A stretch of 41,985 nucleotides of DNA from Candidatus Saccharibacteria bacterium UBA1944 (GTDB taxonomy: Bacteria > Patescibacteriota > Saccharimonadia > Saccharimonadales > Saccharimonadaceae). The translations under genes and the position numbers were made by a program. Position 1 is the stretch's first letter. Each line of letters opens with the position of its first letter. Location: the NCBI GenBank assembly GCA_002336935.1, contig DDEW01000005.1, positions 1 to 41,985 on the forward strand, written 5' to 3'. Below the pieces are notes generated by a model. It was not told the origin of the DNA. It ran no database searches and saw only the letters and a list, made by a program, of their open reading frames with translations. Positions 15,184-23,647 of this stretch are shown here, piece after piece.

Positions 15184-16932
15184 ATGCAAGACGCCAAAGA
15201 GGAGGTGAGGGCAAAGCTCAATATTGAGGACGTCATTGGGGAGTACGTCCAGCTCAAGCGTGCCGGTCGCAGCTTCAAAGGGCTGAGTCCCTTTAGCGGT
15301 GAAAAAACCCCAAGCTTTTTTGTCAGTCCCGAAAAGCAAATTTGGCATGATTTCAGTAGCAATAAGGGCGGTGATGTGTTCGCCTTTGTGATGGAAGTTG
15401 AAGGCATGGACTTTCGTCAAGCGCTCGAGCATTTGGCGCGCAAAGCTGGGGTTGATCTAAGCCTCTACGATTCTAAAGGTAGCCAAGCACTGGCACAGCG
15501 CAAAAAGCGGTTGCTTGAAGCAAACAGACTGGCAGCAGGCTACTATCAGCAGTGTCTCCTGCGCAACCGCCATGCAATGGAATACGTATTTAAAACGCGT
15601 AAACTCTCAAAGAAAATCGTTCAGGAATTTTTGATTGGTTATGCACCTGATAGCGGCTCGGCGCTCGTTGGAGCCCTGGGCAGACGCGGGTTTAGCAAAA
15701 AGGAGCTGGCAGATGCTGGGTTAACAAACCGATTTGGTGGCGACATGTTCCGCGGCCGCATGATGGTGCCGCTCATGGACCCAAGTGGGCAGGTGATTGG
15801 GTTTACAGGCCGAATTATTGGCGAGGTTGAAGGTGCGCCCAAGTACTTAAATACTAGCCAAACGCTGCTTTACGACAAAAGCAGGCATATTTTTGGACTA
15901 AGCCAAGCTAAGGCAGCGATTCGTAGCAGTAATCGAGCAGTGGTAGTCGAGGGCAACCTCGATGTTGTAAGCAGCCACCAATATGGAGCAGCCAATGTGG
16001 TCGCAACGGCAGGTACCGCCCTTACCGAGCACCATCTGCGAGCACTCAAGCGCCTTACTGATGATGTTCGCCTTGCTTTCGACGGCGATAAGGCGGGCAT
16101 TGCTGCAACAGAGCGAGCGATCGCCATTGGCAGTAATGTGGGTGTGGAGCTTACTGTCATTACACTACCAGGCGGCGCAAAAGATCCTGATGAACTGGTG
16201 CAAAAGGACGTACAACTGTGGCAACAAGCCATTGCGCAAGCGGCGCCAGCAGTTGATTGGGTACTTGCGCAGTATCAGGGGCGGGTCGATGTGACGACGG
16301 CAGCGGGAAAGCGAGCGTTTACAACAGCTGGTTTGGCGGTAGTGCGGTTACTTGGTGATCCGGTCGAGCAAGAACATTACGTGCAAAAGATAGCCGAGCT
16401 TACGGGTAGTACTGTTGCAGCAGTGCGTGCAAAGCTTACTAAGGAACCAACCCAAGAGCGTGTACTAAAACCCACACACATTACGTCAGGTGAGCAGACG
16501 TCGGATGAATTGGTGCACCAAGACGATGCACTCGCTGCGGTGTGTATTGATGCAGCGAGCCAAGATGCACTGGCACATATGAACCTTGACTTGTTTGTCG
16601 GTGAGGACCGGCGAGCCGTTGCGCGATACCTTGCTTCTCACCCAGGGAAGGCGATTGATGATACGCCAAAAGAGTTGCAAAAATACGATACCTATGTAAA
16701 AATATTATTATTACGCGCCGACGCGCGGTATGCTGGTATGGAACCAAATGATAGGGTATACGAAACAGCGCGCCTACTACGGCAAATAGAATATGAACAC
16801 AAGAAACAAAAACAACGAGAACTAATCGAGGAACTGCGCATGGCTGAGAATTCAGGTGATGAGAAAACAGCCAACGAATTGCGCGTTACCCTTAATGCGC
16901 TAATCAAGGAGATACCGCGTGGCAAACGATGA
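15184..16932 (+). CDS. dnaG: DNA primase without zinc-finger ligands
   Basis: Synthesises RNA primers for replication. The 582-aa protein has the normal order: an N-terminal CHC2-type domain (1-100), the TOPRIM catalytic core with VVVEGNLDVV and LAFDGDKAG, and a C-terminal helicase-interaction region (about 440-582). The zinc motif is unusual. Where DnaG normally has CPFHxEKTPSF and YHCFGC, this protein has SPFSGEKTPSF (S35, S38) and WHDFSS (D56, S59), so all four zinc ligands are replaced while the surrounding fold residues are kept. It is the first gene of a dnaG-rpoD operon, overlapping rpoD by 14 bases. Confidence 0.95.
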   Translation: MQDAKEEVRAKLNIEDVIGEYVQLKRAGRSFKGLSPFSGEKTPSFFVSPEKQIWHDFSSNKGGDVFAFVMEVEGMDFRQALEHLARKAGVDLSLYDSKGSQALAQRKKRLLEANRLAAGYYQQCLLRNRHAMEYVFKTRKLSKKIVQEFLIGYAPDSGSALVGALGRRGFSKKELADAGLTNRFGGDMFRGRMMVPLMDPSGQVIGFTGRIIGEVEGAPKYLNTSQTLLYDKSRHIFGLSQAKAAIRSSNRAVVVEGNLDVVSSHQYGAANVVATAGTALTEHHLRALKRLTDDVRLAFDGDKAGIAATERAIAIGSNVGVELTVITLPGGAKDPDELVQKDVQLWQQAIAQAAPAVDWVLAQYQGRVDVTTAAGKRAFTTAGLAVVRLLGDPVEQEHYVQKIAELTGSTVAAVRAKLTKEPTQERVLKPTHITSGEQTSDELVHQDDALAAVCIDAASQDALAHMNLDLFVGEDRRAVARYLASHPGKAIDDTPKELQKYDTYVKILLLRADARYAGMEPNDRVYETARLLRQIEYEHKKQKQRELIEELRMAENSGDEKTANELRVTLNALIKEIPRGKR

Positions 16933-17911
16933 CCAACTACCACAAGACGATGTACCAGAAGAACAAGATGATCTACAAACCCCTGATATTGACGAGCCTG
17001 CGCTCGATGATTTGATGGATGAGGATGAAGATACTCCTGAAGATGTTTTAAATAGCGGGCAGTATTTTGATGACATTAGTGACGACTCAGTGCGACTGCA
17101 CCTACGTGAAATCGGTAAAATCCCGTTGCTTTCAGCCGAAGAAGAGCTTGAGCTTGCCCAAAGAGTGGTCGCAGGTGAAAAGCGCGCCAAAGATAAGATG
17201 GCCGAGGCAAATATGCGTCTCGTGGTGAGCATTGCTAAGCGGTATAGTGGTCGCGGACTGGACTTTTTGGACTTAATTCAGGAAGGGCACACTGGCTTAC
17301 TGCGCGCGGTAGAAAAGTTTGATCCCGACAAGGGCTTTAAGTTTAGCACCTATGCAACCTGGTGGATTCGCCAGGCGATTACCCGCGCTATTGCTGATCA
17401 AGCACGAACCATTCGTATTCCGGTACACATGGTGGAGACAATCAACAAACTCCTCCGTACCCAGCGCCGAATGACGCAAGAACTTAACCGTGAGCCGACT
17501 ATTGAAGAGTTGGCGCGTGAGCTCGAGATGGAGCCCGAAAAAGTTGAGTACGTCATTAAGATTAAACAAGATATTAGTTCACTTGACGCTGGTGTGGGGC
17601 GTGATGGCGAGGATGAAGATAGCGTACTCGGCGACTTTATTGAAGATGAAGATAGCGCGACTCCAGAGGAATCTGCGAGTAGCCAATTGCTTAAGGAACA
17701 GGTTCAGTCGGTGTTGAGCACTCTCAGCGAACGGGAACAAAAAATCATCAAAATGCGTTTTGGCCTAGAAAATGGCAAAAGCCACACGCTCGAAGAAGTT
17801 GGCCAAGAGTTTGCCGTAACTCGTGAGCGAATTCGTCAAATCGAAGCGAAGGCACTGGCAAAACTCCGTAAACATAAGGACGCGAAGAAACTATACGAGT
17901 ATCTACAATAA
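16919..17911 (+). CDS. rpoD: Primary RNA polymerase sigma factor (sigma70)
   Basis: Promoter-recognition subunit. The 330-aa protein has an acidic N-terminus (1-50) in place of a full region 1.1; region 1.2 (DDSVRLHLREIGKIPLLSAEEE); region 2 with NMRLVVSIAKRYSGRGLDFLDLIQ split around residue 100-125, and the -10-reading TYATWWIRQAI; region 3; and region 4 (VTRERIRQIEAKALAKLRKH) for the -35. No large non-conserved insert is present. Start is GTG 16919 within the end of dnaG, with AAGGAG 7 bases upstream. The numerous extended -10 promoters in this window fit recognition by its region 3. Confidence 0.95.
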   Translation: MANDDQLPQDDVPEEQDDLQTPDIDEPALDDLMDEDEDTPEDVLNSGQYFDDISDDSVRLHLREIGKIPLLSAEEELELAQRVVAGEKRAKDKMAEANMRLVVSIAKRYSGRGLDFLDLIQEGHTGLLRAVEKFDPDKGFKFSTYATWWIRQAITRAIADQARTIRIPVHMVETINKLLRTQRRMTQELNREPTIEELARELEMEPEKVEYVIKIKQDISSLDAGVGRDGEDEDSVLGDFIEDEDSATPEESASSQLLKEQVQSVLSTLSEREQKIIKMRFGLENGKSHTLEEVGQEFAVTRERIRQIEAKALAKLRKHKDAKKLYEYLQ

Positions 17912-17913
17912 CG

Positions 17914-17946
17914 ATTATCCCGGTATACCCGGGATAATTTATTTAG
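17914..17946 (+). terminator. Intrinsic terminator after rpoD
   Basis: Ten-bp stem ATTATCCCGG (17914-17923) / CCGGGATAAT (17929-17938), loop TATAC, then TTATTT. It lies directly against the stop of the convergent gene at 17943. Confidence 0.85.
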
Positions 17947-18533
17947 CAGCTCGTTAAATTACTCGCATCGCCTAACGGAATGATTCTCGTTTGGCGTGCA
18001 TACGTATTGTAATACGTAACTTGTGCACTTTGCGCGTCACATTGCTTATACATAATCGTTTTTTCATCAAGTGGCGGAACAGTTGTGACGGTATAGTCGT
18101 CTTGAATCAGTTTTGATTCAGGATATTTCGCAAAATCCTCTATTGTTGCCGGATAGCTGCCGGCAGCATCAATTGTCGCATACGCTTCTGCTTTTTTTGC
18201 AACCACATTAGCACTAGCCTCTGCAGCTGAAGCATGAGCACGTTGCTGTATGCCGTTATAAGCGACAATCGCAATAGTAATGATGAAGAGCGACACAAAC
18301 ACCGCAAGAGCATTGAAAACGATTCCTACAATGCCAACCACTTTAGAGCCTCGCGCTTTTTGTGCCTTCACGACCGAAGCAATACTGAGCGGTAGGCCGA
18401 CTGGCCACAAGGCGAGGAGCCCTAAAATAAGGCCAATGATGCCAAGTGTTTGCCCGTCGCTTGGGCGGTTTTGTATTGGTCCGGTTGGTGGTGGAGTAGG
18501 AACGTAGGGTGGTGCTGATGGGTGATTTTCCAT
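17943..18533 (-). CDS. DUF4190-like membrane protein with pilin-like C-terminal domain
   Basis: A 196-aa protein in three parts: a Pro-rich N-terminal tail (MENHPSAPPYVPTPPPTGP), two hydrophobic segments of DUF4190 style (LGIIGLILGLLALWPVGLPLS and VVGIVGIVFNALAVFVSLFII), and then AIVAYNGIQQRAHASAAEA leading into a soluble domain with two Cys. The YNGIQxRA hinge and following helix match the pilin-like genes at 9733 and 36078, but there is no prepilin cleavage site. Start 18533 is chosen by TATAAT 19 bases upstream; an ATG at 18554 is an alternative. Function unknown. Confidence 0.7.
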   Translation of the reverse strand: MENHPSAPPYVPTPPPTGPIQNRPSDGQTLGIIGLILGLLALWPVGLPLSIASVVKAQKARGSKVVGIVGIVFNALAVFVSLFIITIAIVAYNGIQQRAHASAAEASANVVAKKAEAYATIDAAGSYPATIEDFAKYPESKLIQDDYTVTTVPPLDEKTIMYKQCDAQSAQVTYYNTYARQTRIIPLGDASNLTSC

Positions 18534-18556
18534 GTAGCTGCTTTCTTTTCGCATTA

Positions 18557-18562
18557 TAACAA
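18557..18562 (-). promoter_or_regulatory. -10 box (TATAAT) upstream of the DUF4190/pilin chimera
   Basis: On this strand TATAAT ends 23 bases before ATG 18533 and leaves a short leader with a weak GAAAG motif; another TATACT-like box lies further upstream. Confidence 0.4.
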
Positions 18563-18587
18563 TCGTGCTTAGTATAGCACGGAGCAC

Positions 18588-19166
18588 CTATTGATTAGCA
18601 AAGCCTGTATCAGTGAGAATTGCATCGAGCTGTTGCTCAAGGTAGTTGATGTCTTTATGGTTATGAACAAAATAATCCGCAATAGCAATGGGGCCGCCCT
18701 TTTCTAGGTTTTCAATTTCGGCCCAGTCACGCTGGTTGGCTTCCTCAACGGTTAGCGGGCGAACAGGGCGCAGCGTGAGCCGGTGGTGACGTAAATGCTT
18801 TGGTGCCACTACGGCTACAACGGTTAGCTCACCGGGGAACTCATGTTTGAGCGCTTTATATTCCGTCCATGTGTATAGGCCATCAGCGACAATATAGTGC
18901 TGACCGGCATCGATAAGCCGATGAATCTCATCAATGATTCGTTTTACGACAAAATCCTTACCTTCACGTTCCCGAATTTGCTCGCGGAACTCTTTTTCGT
19001 TTGTTTCCGTCCATTCAATGCCCTCATCTTTCATAGCCCCCAGGATTACACCGCCGAAATATACTTTCGGGTAACCCTTCTCGGTTACATAATGAACTGC
19101 CTCTGATTTGCCACTTCCTGTTAGTCCAACAAAGGCAAGAATGCGAGCTTGTTTTTGTGTAGTCAT
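18588..19166 (-). CDS. P-loop kinase-like protein (dephospho-CoA kinase/AMP-CMP kinase-like fold)
   Basis: A 192-aa protein with Walker A VGLTGSGKSEA at about residues 13-23, a second conserved strand YIVADGLYTWTEY, a strand VVAVVAPKHLRHHRL with the Arg/His lid pattern of nucleotide kinases, and a C-terminal IADYFVHNHKDINYLEQQL resembling the end of CoaE/UPF0200 proteins (a D-Y-x-I/V-x-N pattern). The substrate cannot be told. Start 19166 is supported by TACACT 6 bases upstream. Divergent from polA. Confidence 0.75.
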   Translation of the reverse strand: MTTQKQARILAFVGLTGSGKSEAVHYVTEKGYPKVYFGGVILGAMKDEGIEWTETNEKEFREQIREREGKDFVVKRIIDEIHRLIDAGQHYIVADGLYTWTEYKALKHEFPGELTVVAVVAPKHLRHHRLTLRPVRPLTVEEANQRDWAEIENLEKGGPIAIADYFVHNHKDINYLEQQLDAILTDTGFANQ

Positions 19167-19172
19167 GTACTT

Positions 19173-19178
19173 AGTGTA
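19173..19178 (-). promoter_or_regulatory. -10 box (TACACT) of the P-loop kinase gene
   Basis: It ends 6 bases before the ATG at 19166. Confidence 0.45.
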
Positions 19179-19216
19179 ACAGACGTGTCTTCGGTGATAA
19201 TCATAGGCAGGTGCGC

Positions 19217-19222
19217 TATACT
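19217..19222 (+). promoter_or_regulatory. -10 box (TATACT) of polA
   Basis: It ends 6 bases before ATG 19229; the upstream in-frame ATG at 19211 precedes the box and is unlikely to be used. Confidence 0.6.
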
Positions 19223-19228
19223 GGGAAT

Positions 19229-21760
19229 ATGGCAAAACGGATGGTGATTATTGATGGCAAAAGCGTATTCTACCGCGGCTATTACGCCATGCCAAACCTC
19301 AGTACGGCGGATGGCACACCGACTGGCGGTGTATATGGTTTTGCAGCGCTCGCGCTAGAATTGTTCAAAAAGCTTAAACCTGACTATGTATGTGTGGCAT
19401 GGGACAAGCCAAAAACCAACATCCGCAAACGACTAGAAATTTACTCAGAGTACAAAGCTGGCCGTAAGCCTGCGCCAGCAGACTTTTACGCACAGATCCC
19501 TATCCTCCATGAGCTTCTTGCTGCATTTGGTTGGCCGCTGTATGAACTAGATGATTACGAGGCAGACGATATTATGGCAACGCTAGCAAAAAAAGCCAGT
19601 GACCAAGGCGTGGAAGTTTGTTTGATTACGAGCGATCTTGACGCACTCCAAGCCATTAACCCATTAGTTCATGTGTATGCACTTAAAAAAGGACTTACCA
19701 ATATTGAACGCTTTGACCCCGAAACTTTCACTGAGAAATATGGCATTCGCGTCGATCAATTCCTTGATCTCAAGGCGCTCAAGGGTGATAGCAGTGATAA
19801 CATTCCGGGCGTACCAGGTGTGGGTGAGAAGACCGCTGTTGGGTTGTTGCAGCAGTTCGACACGCTCGAGAATGTGTATGAAAACCTATGGCAGGTGAAA
19901 GACAGTGTTGCTAAAAAGCTGGAAATTGGCAAAGATTCTGCAATGGTTAGTAAACAGGTTGCTGAACTTTGGTTTGACGCACCAGTCGCCCTTGACCTAG
20001 AAGCAATGAATGTACATGACCTTGACACTGAGGCGCTGAAAGCACTTTTGCAGCGCCTTGAGTTTCGAAGTTTACTGCGTAGCTTGCCCGAACACATGCG
20101 TACTGGGAGTTCCAGTGTTGTAGTACCAGATCTAGCGTCGGTTGAAGTGAGCGAAGACGTGAGCGGGGCGGGCGCGCGGGCGATGCTGATGATGGCAAAA
20201 GAACTGGTGGTGTATGTCGATGGCGATACGGTGTGGTTGAGCCACGAAAAGGGTAAGGCAGCTGCGCTGCCGCTCACGGATGCGGCACAGATTGTGGAGC
20301 ACGTGCCAATTATAGCCCATGATAGCAAGTTGTTTTTGAAGCAGCTTTTGAGGGTAGGTGTTACGGTCCTACCAGAAGTTCATCACGATACTGCTCAAGG
20401 CTCTTTCTTACTGAATCCACTGCGAAAATCACGCGAACTAGCAGATTTGATCGGTGCCGAGTCGGTTGAAGATCCAAAACTAGGAGTGAGCGCAATCTGG
20501 GCGCTCTACGAAGAGCAGTCGGCCGCGCTTGACGCTCTACCAAAGCTAGCGCATTTGGCCCGAATGATCGATTTCCCACTCATTACTGTGCTCGCGCGCA
20601 TGGAACATCGTGGGGTGAAACTTGATGTTACCAAGCTTGGGCAAATGAATGGCGAATTGACTAGCAAAATCGCCGAGATAAAAACTGCTACGTATGAACT
20701 AGTGGGGTACGAGTTCAATATCGCCAGTCCAGTGCAGTTAGCAGAAGTTTTATTTACAAAACTACAATTGCCAACCATCGGGATCAAAAAAGGTAAAACT
20801 GGGTATAGCACAGGGCAAAAAGAACTCGATAAATTACGTGGTCAGCACCCCATTGTTGAGCTGATTGAACAATTTCGTGAACTCACAAAACTGCAAAATA
20901 CCTATGTTGAAACGTTGCCAACCCAGGTTGATGAGCACGGGCGTATTCATACCGTATTTAACCAAGATGTGGCGGCAACGGGGCGACTCAGTAGTACTGA
21001 TCCTAATCTGCAAAATATTCCCATACGAACGGAGCTGGGTCGACGAATTCGCGATGCGTTTGTACCCGAGCAGGGGAATGTATTTGTGAGTGCCGACTAT
21101 AGCCAGTTTGAACTGCGACTTGCCGCAGTGCTGGCGGGTGAAGAAAAAATGATCAACGACTTTAATGCCGGCACCGATATTCATGCCAAAACTGCCAGCG
21201 AGGTATACCGTATCCCACTTGATAATGTGACATATGACATGCGCCGTGCTGCAAAAGTTATTAACTTTGGTGTGCTGTATGGTATGAGCCAACATGGGCT
21301 CGCCGCCGCCGCCGGTATGAGCTTTATTGAGGCAAAGAACTTCATCGATGAGTATTTTCGTATTCGACCAAAGATTCGCCAGTATATTGATGCCACCATT
21401 AAAAAAGCACATGATGACGGCTATGTTGAAACGCTATTTGGTAGGCGTCGCCAGACACCTGATGTTAAGTCGAGTAATTTTGTTGTTCGTTCTAGCGCTG
21501 AGCGTGCAGCTGCAAATATGCCGATTCAGGGTACCGAAGCCGACTTGATGAAAATGGCCATGCTGGAAGTAGATAAAAAACTGGAGGGCCGTGGTGAACA
21601 GTTGCTACAAATTCACGACAGTATTCTTATAGAATGCCCCAAAGAACACGCTGAAGCGATTAGTGACATGTTGGTAGATATTATGGAGAATATTTACCCA
21701 GAACTAGGGGTGAATCTGCAGGTTGATGTACATACGGGAAAAAATTGGGGCGAAGTATAG
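19229..21760 (+). CDS. polA: DNA polymerase I
   Basis: Repair and Okazaki-fragment polymerase, 843 aa. Residues 1-290 are the 5'-3' exonuclease (EADDIMA, SDLDALQ, KGDSSDNIPGVPGVGEKTA). The middle region (about 300-460) takes the place of the 3'-5' exonuclease but lacks the DxE and other acidic motifs, so proofreading is probably absent. The polymerase domain has motif A ADYSQFELR with D623 (Phe instead of the usual Ile), motif B RRAAKVINFGVLYG and motif C IHDS with D797. The start is set by the -10 box 6 bases upstream. dut follows closely. Confidence 0.96.
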   Translation: MAKRMVIIDGKSVFYRGYYAMPNLSTADGTPTGGVYGFAALALELFKKLKPDYVCVAWDKPKTNIRKRLEIYSEYKAGRKPAPADFYAQIPILHELLAAFGWPLYELDDYEADDIMATLAKKASDQGVEVCLITSDLDALQAINPLVHVYALKKGLTNIERFDPETFTEKYGIRVDQFLDLKALKGDSSDNIPGVPGVGEKTAVGLLQQFDTLENVYENLWQVKDSVAKKLEIGKDSAMVSKQVAELWFDAPVALDLEAMNVHDLDTEALKALLQRLEFRSLLRSLPEHMRTGSSSVVVPDLASVEVSEDVSGAGARAMLMMAKELVVYVDGDTVWLSHEKGKAAALPLTDAAQIVEHVPIIAHDSKLFLKQLLRVGVTVLPEVHHDTAQGSFLLNPLRKSRELADLIGAESVEDPKLGVSAIWALYEEQSAALDALPKLAHLARMIDFPLITVLARMEHRGVKLDVTKLGQMNGELTSKIAEIKTATYELVGYEFNIASPVQLAEVLFTKLQLPTIGIKKGKTGYSTGQKELDKLRGQHPIVELIEQFRELTKLQNTYVETLPTQVDEHGRIHTVFNQDVAATGRLSSTDPNLQNIPIRTELGRRIRDAFVPEQGNVFVSADYSQFELRLAAVLAGEEKMINDFNAGTDIHAKTASEVYRIPLDNVTYDMRRAAKVINFGVLYGMSQHGLAAAAGMSFIEAKNFIDEYFRIRPKIRQYIDATIKKAHDDGYVETLFGRRRQTPDVKSSNFVVRSSAERAAANMPIQGTEADLMKMAMLEVDKKLEGRGEQLLQIHDSILIECPKEHAEAISDMLVDIMENIYPELGVNLQVDVHTGKNWGEV

Positions 21761-21805
21761 CGGTGGGCTTACAACGCCGTGGCAAGTTGAAAAGGAATGA
21801 GAAAA

Positions 21806-22243
21806 GTGAAGATAAGTCTAAAGAAACTGCATAGTGCCGCACTATTGCCAACGTACCAAACTGAGTATGCGGCGGGGATGGACATTGTTGCATGTGTTGA
21901 TGCTCCGATAACAATTGCGCCACATGAGCGAGCGATTATTCCTACTGGCTTTGCAATTGCGTTGCCGCCTGGGTATGAGGCGCAGATTCGAGCGCGAAGC
22001 GGTCTCGCGGCAAAGTTTGGCATCATGCCGGCCAACGGCGTGGGAACGATTGACGCAGATTACCGCGGGGAAGTAGGGGTTATCTTACTTAATACTAGTA
22101 ACGAGGCATTCACTGTGGAGCCAGGTATGCGGATTGCACAAATGGTAGTGACGAAGTACGAAAGCGTTACGTGGGACGAGGTAGAAGAGTTAAACGAAAC
22201 GGCGCGTGGCGGCGGTGGGTATGGAAGTACGGGAGCAAAGTAG
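21806..22243 (+). CDS. dut: dUTP diphosphatase
   Basis: Hydrolyses dUTP to dUMP, preventing uracil incorporation and feeding dTMP synthesis. It has the five trimeric dUTPase motifs in order: AGMD, RARSGLA, NGVGTIDADYRGE, RIAQMV and the C-terminal RGGGGYGSTG that closes over the active site. Start: the ATG at 21797 abuts the only Shine-Dalgarno (AAAGGA, 21791-21796), leaving no spacing, whereas the in-frame GTG at 21806 has 9 bases; I therefore take GTG (145 aa; 148 aa from the ATG). Last-base overlap with the next gene (TAGTG). Confidence 0.94.
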   Translation: MKISLKKLHSAALLPTYQTEYAAGMDIVACVDAPITIAPHERAIIPTGFAIALPPGYEAQIRARSGLAAKFGIMPANGVGTIDADYRGEVGVILLNTSNEAFTVEPGMRIAQMVVTKYESVTWDEVEELNETARGGGGYGSTGAK

Positions 22244-22605
22244 TGGTCAATGTTCGTGAGTATTTACGCAAGGTAAAGTACGTTACTATTTCGGTTATCG
22301 ACGAAGACGGTACGCCCTGGGCAGTGCCGGTGGCAGTGCAAAAATACCACGACGGCAGACTGGAATGGTTTAGTAAGGCAGATACAGTTCATAGCAAAGC
22401 AATTTCTCGTAATGCCGCTATTGCAATTAGTGCATTTACCACAAAGCAAGACGAGCAGGGTGAATATGGGTTCTATGCCAAAGCGGTCGCACGCAAAAAG
22501 TTACCGTTGCCGACAGGCTTAGGATTGTATGAAGCAGAGATTACCGAAGCTTGGTATAATGATGAGCGTCACAACAAAAAACCAATAGACAAAAAGGAGC
22601 TTTAG
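22243..22605 (+). CDS. Pyridoxamine 5'-phosphate oxidase-like FMN-binding protein
   Basis: A 120-aa protein of the split-barrel PNPOx-like type: VREYLRKVKYVTISVIDEDG, a WAVPV strand, LEWFSKADTVHSKAISRN and a C-terminal strand. It is shorter than true PdxH, and its substrate is unknown. Start is GTG 22243, which shares its G with the dut stop (TAGTG); the next gene starts the same way. This is a tight dut operon. Confidence 0.72.
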   Translation: MVNVREYLRKVKYVTISVIDEDGTPWAVPVAVQKYHDGRLEWFSKADTVHSKAISRNAAIAISAFTTKQDEQGEYGFYAKAVARKKLPLPTGLGLYEAEITEAWYNDERHNKKPIDKKEL

Positions 22606-23567
22606 TGCAACAGCGTTTTGGCCGGCATTGGCGGCACTTTACACCGCGCTGGAAGCGGCGGCATGCGTATGAGAGCCAGTTTAAGCGTCGGGACCGCATG
22701 CAAGATGCATTGCATTTGGGGCAGCGGCAAGACGTGCCGTTTGTGTGTAATAGTTTGGACTTGTTTGACTGCGCAGAAGAAGAAGTCATGGGGATGTTGC
22801 AGCGTCGACCGGAAGTGCATGATCTTGATCGCGACATTGAAAGATTGCGCAAAAAATTTGAACGGACCAAGCAAGCTCACGATGGCATGGTAGCCCTGCT
22901 TGCGCAGACGCCACGGGCTGTGCTTGCGCAGTTGCAGATGGACCAACACCCACACGGGTATCGCAACAAACAAGAGCGATTATTTGAACTGATTGATTTT
23001 AATGACACCTTGGTTGATACGGTGCAGTGTATTGGTGACGTAGACAGGAAGCGCTTTGCTGAGGCGGCGAAAGTCGCTGCCGATAGGGTATGTAAACGGG
23101 TGGGTGCGCCTTGCTTCACGAACGAGCAATGGACTGCGATTATTCGTGGGCTTACCAGGGAAGTGGCTGTGTATTGGGCTGCGCGCAATAGTGGGTTTAA
23201 CGCCTACCTTACAAGCCGCTCGCAGGACGCGATGGGAATTGACATGCAGATCCAAGACCCCGAGAATTTTCGCTACATTAATATTGATGTGAAAACGCCA
23301 AGCGCGTTTCGCTACCGGTTGGATGAGCTCGTGAAAGAAGGAAGAATATCCCCCCATGATCAACTCATTGCCGATCAGCAGAGCTACTTGGTTACTACCA
23401 ATGGCCACGGAAAACATAAAGTGCGGGTGATACTACTGTGCATTTTGCCGGACTTATTTGGCGACTTAGCCGCTTTCCGATTTGTCGATGAGTCGCCAAT
23501 GCGCGACAAGCTGAATTTACTCATTCGCGAGCATGGTCTTTCTGATAGGCATTTTGGTGCCATATAA
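22605..23567 (+). CDS. Uncharacterised protein with PD-(D/E)XK nuclease-like core
   Basis: A 320-aa protein I do not recognise as a named family. The N-terminus is very basic (RHWRHFTPRWKRRH), and a charged helical region follows (70-95). The C-terminal half carries what looks like a PD-(D/E)XK core: E186 in a helix (LTREVAVYWAARN), D213 in GID, then D228-V-K230 in INIDVK. That spacing and the hydrophobic strands fit a restriction-endonuclease-like fold. It starts with GTG 22605 sharing a base with the previous stop; AAAAAGGAG lies 5 bases upstream. Fold assignment is by eye. Confidence 0.65.
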   Translation: MQQRFGRHWRHFTPRWKRRHAYESQFKRRDRMQDALHLGQRQDVPFVCNSLDLFDCAEEEVMGMLQRRPEVHDLDRDIERLRKKFERTKQAHDGMVALLAQTPRAVLAQLQMDQHPHGYRNKQERLFELIDFNDTLVDTVQCIGDVDRKRFAEAAKVAADRVCKRVGAPCFTNEQWTAIIRGLTREVAVYWAARNSGFNAYLTSRSQDAMGIDMQIQDPENFRYINIDVKTPSAFRYRLDELVKEGRISPHDQLIADQQSYLVTTNGHGKHKVRVILLCILPDLFGDLAAFRFVDESPMRDKLNLLIREHGLSDRHFGAI

Positions 23568-23647
23568 TAAAACGCTTGCGTTTATGAGCAAGTAGGTGTA
23601 TTACAGTACTATAGCCGTATAAAAACAAATACAGCGAAAGGATCTCC

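Noticed and set aside
20120..20500. 3'-5' proofreading domain in PolA
   Set aside because: The region has the right place and size but the acidic exonuclease motifs are missing, as in many bacterial PolA proteins, so it was neither annotated as active nor scored as novel.
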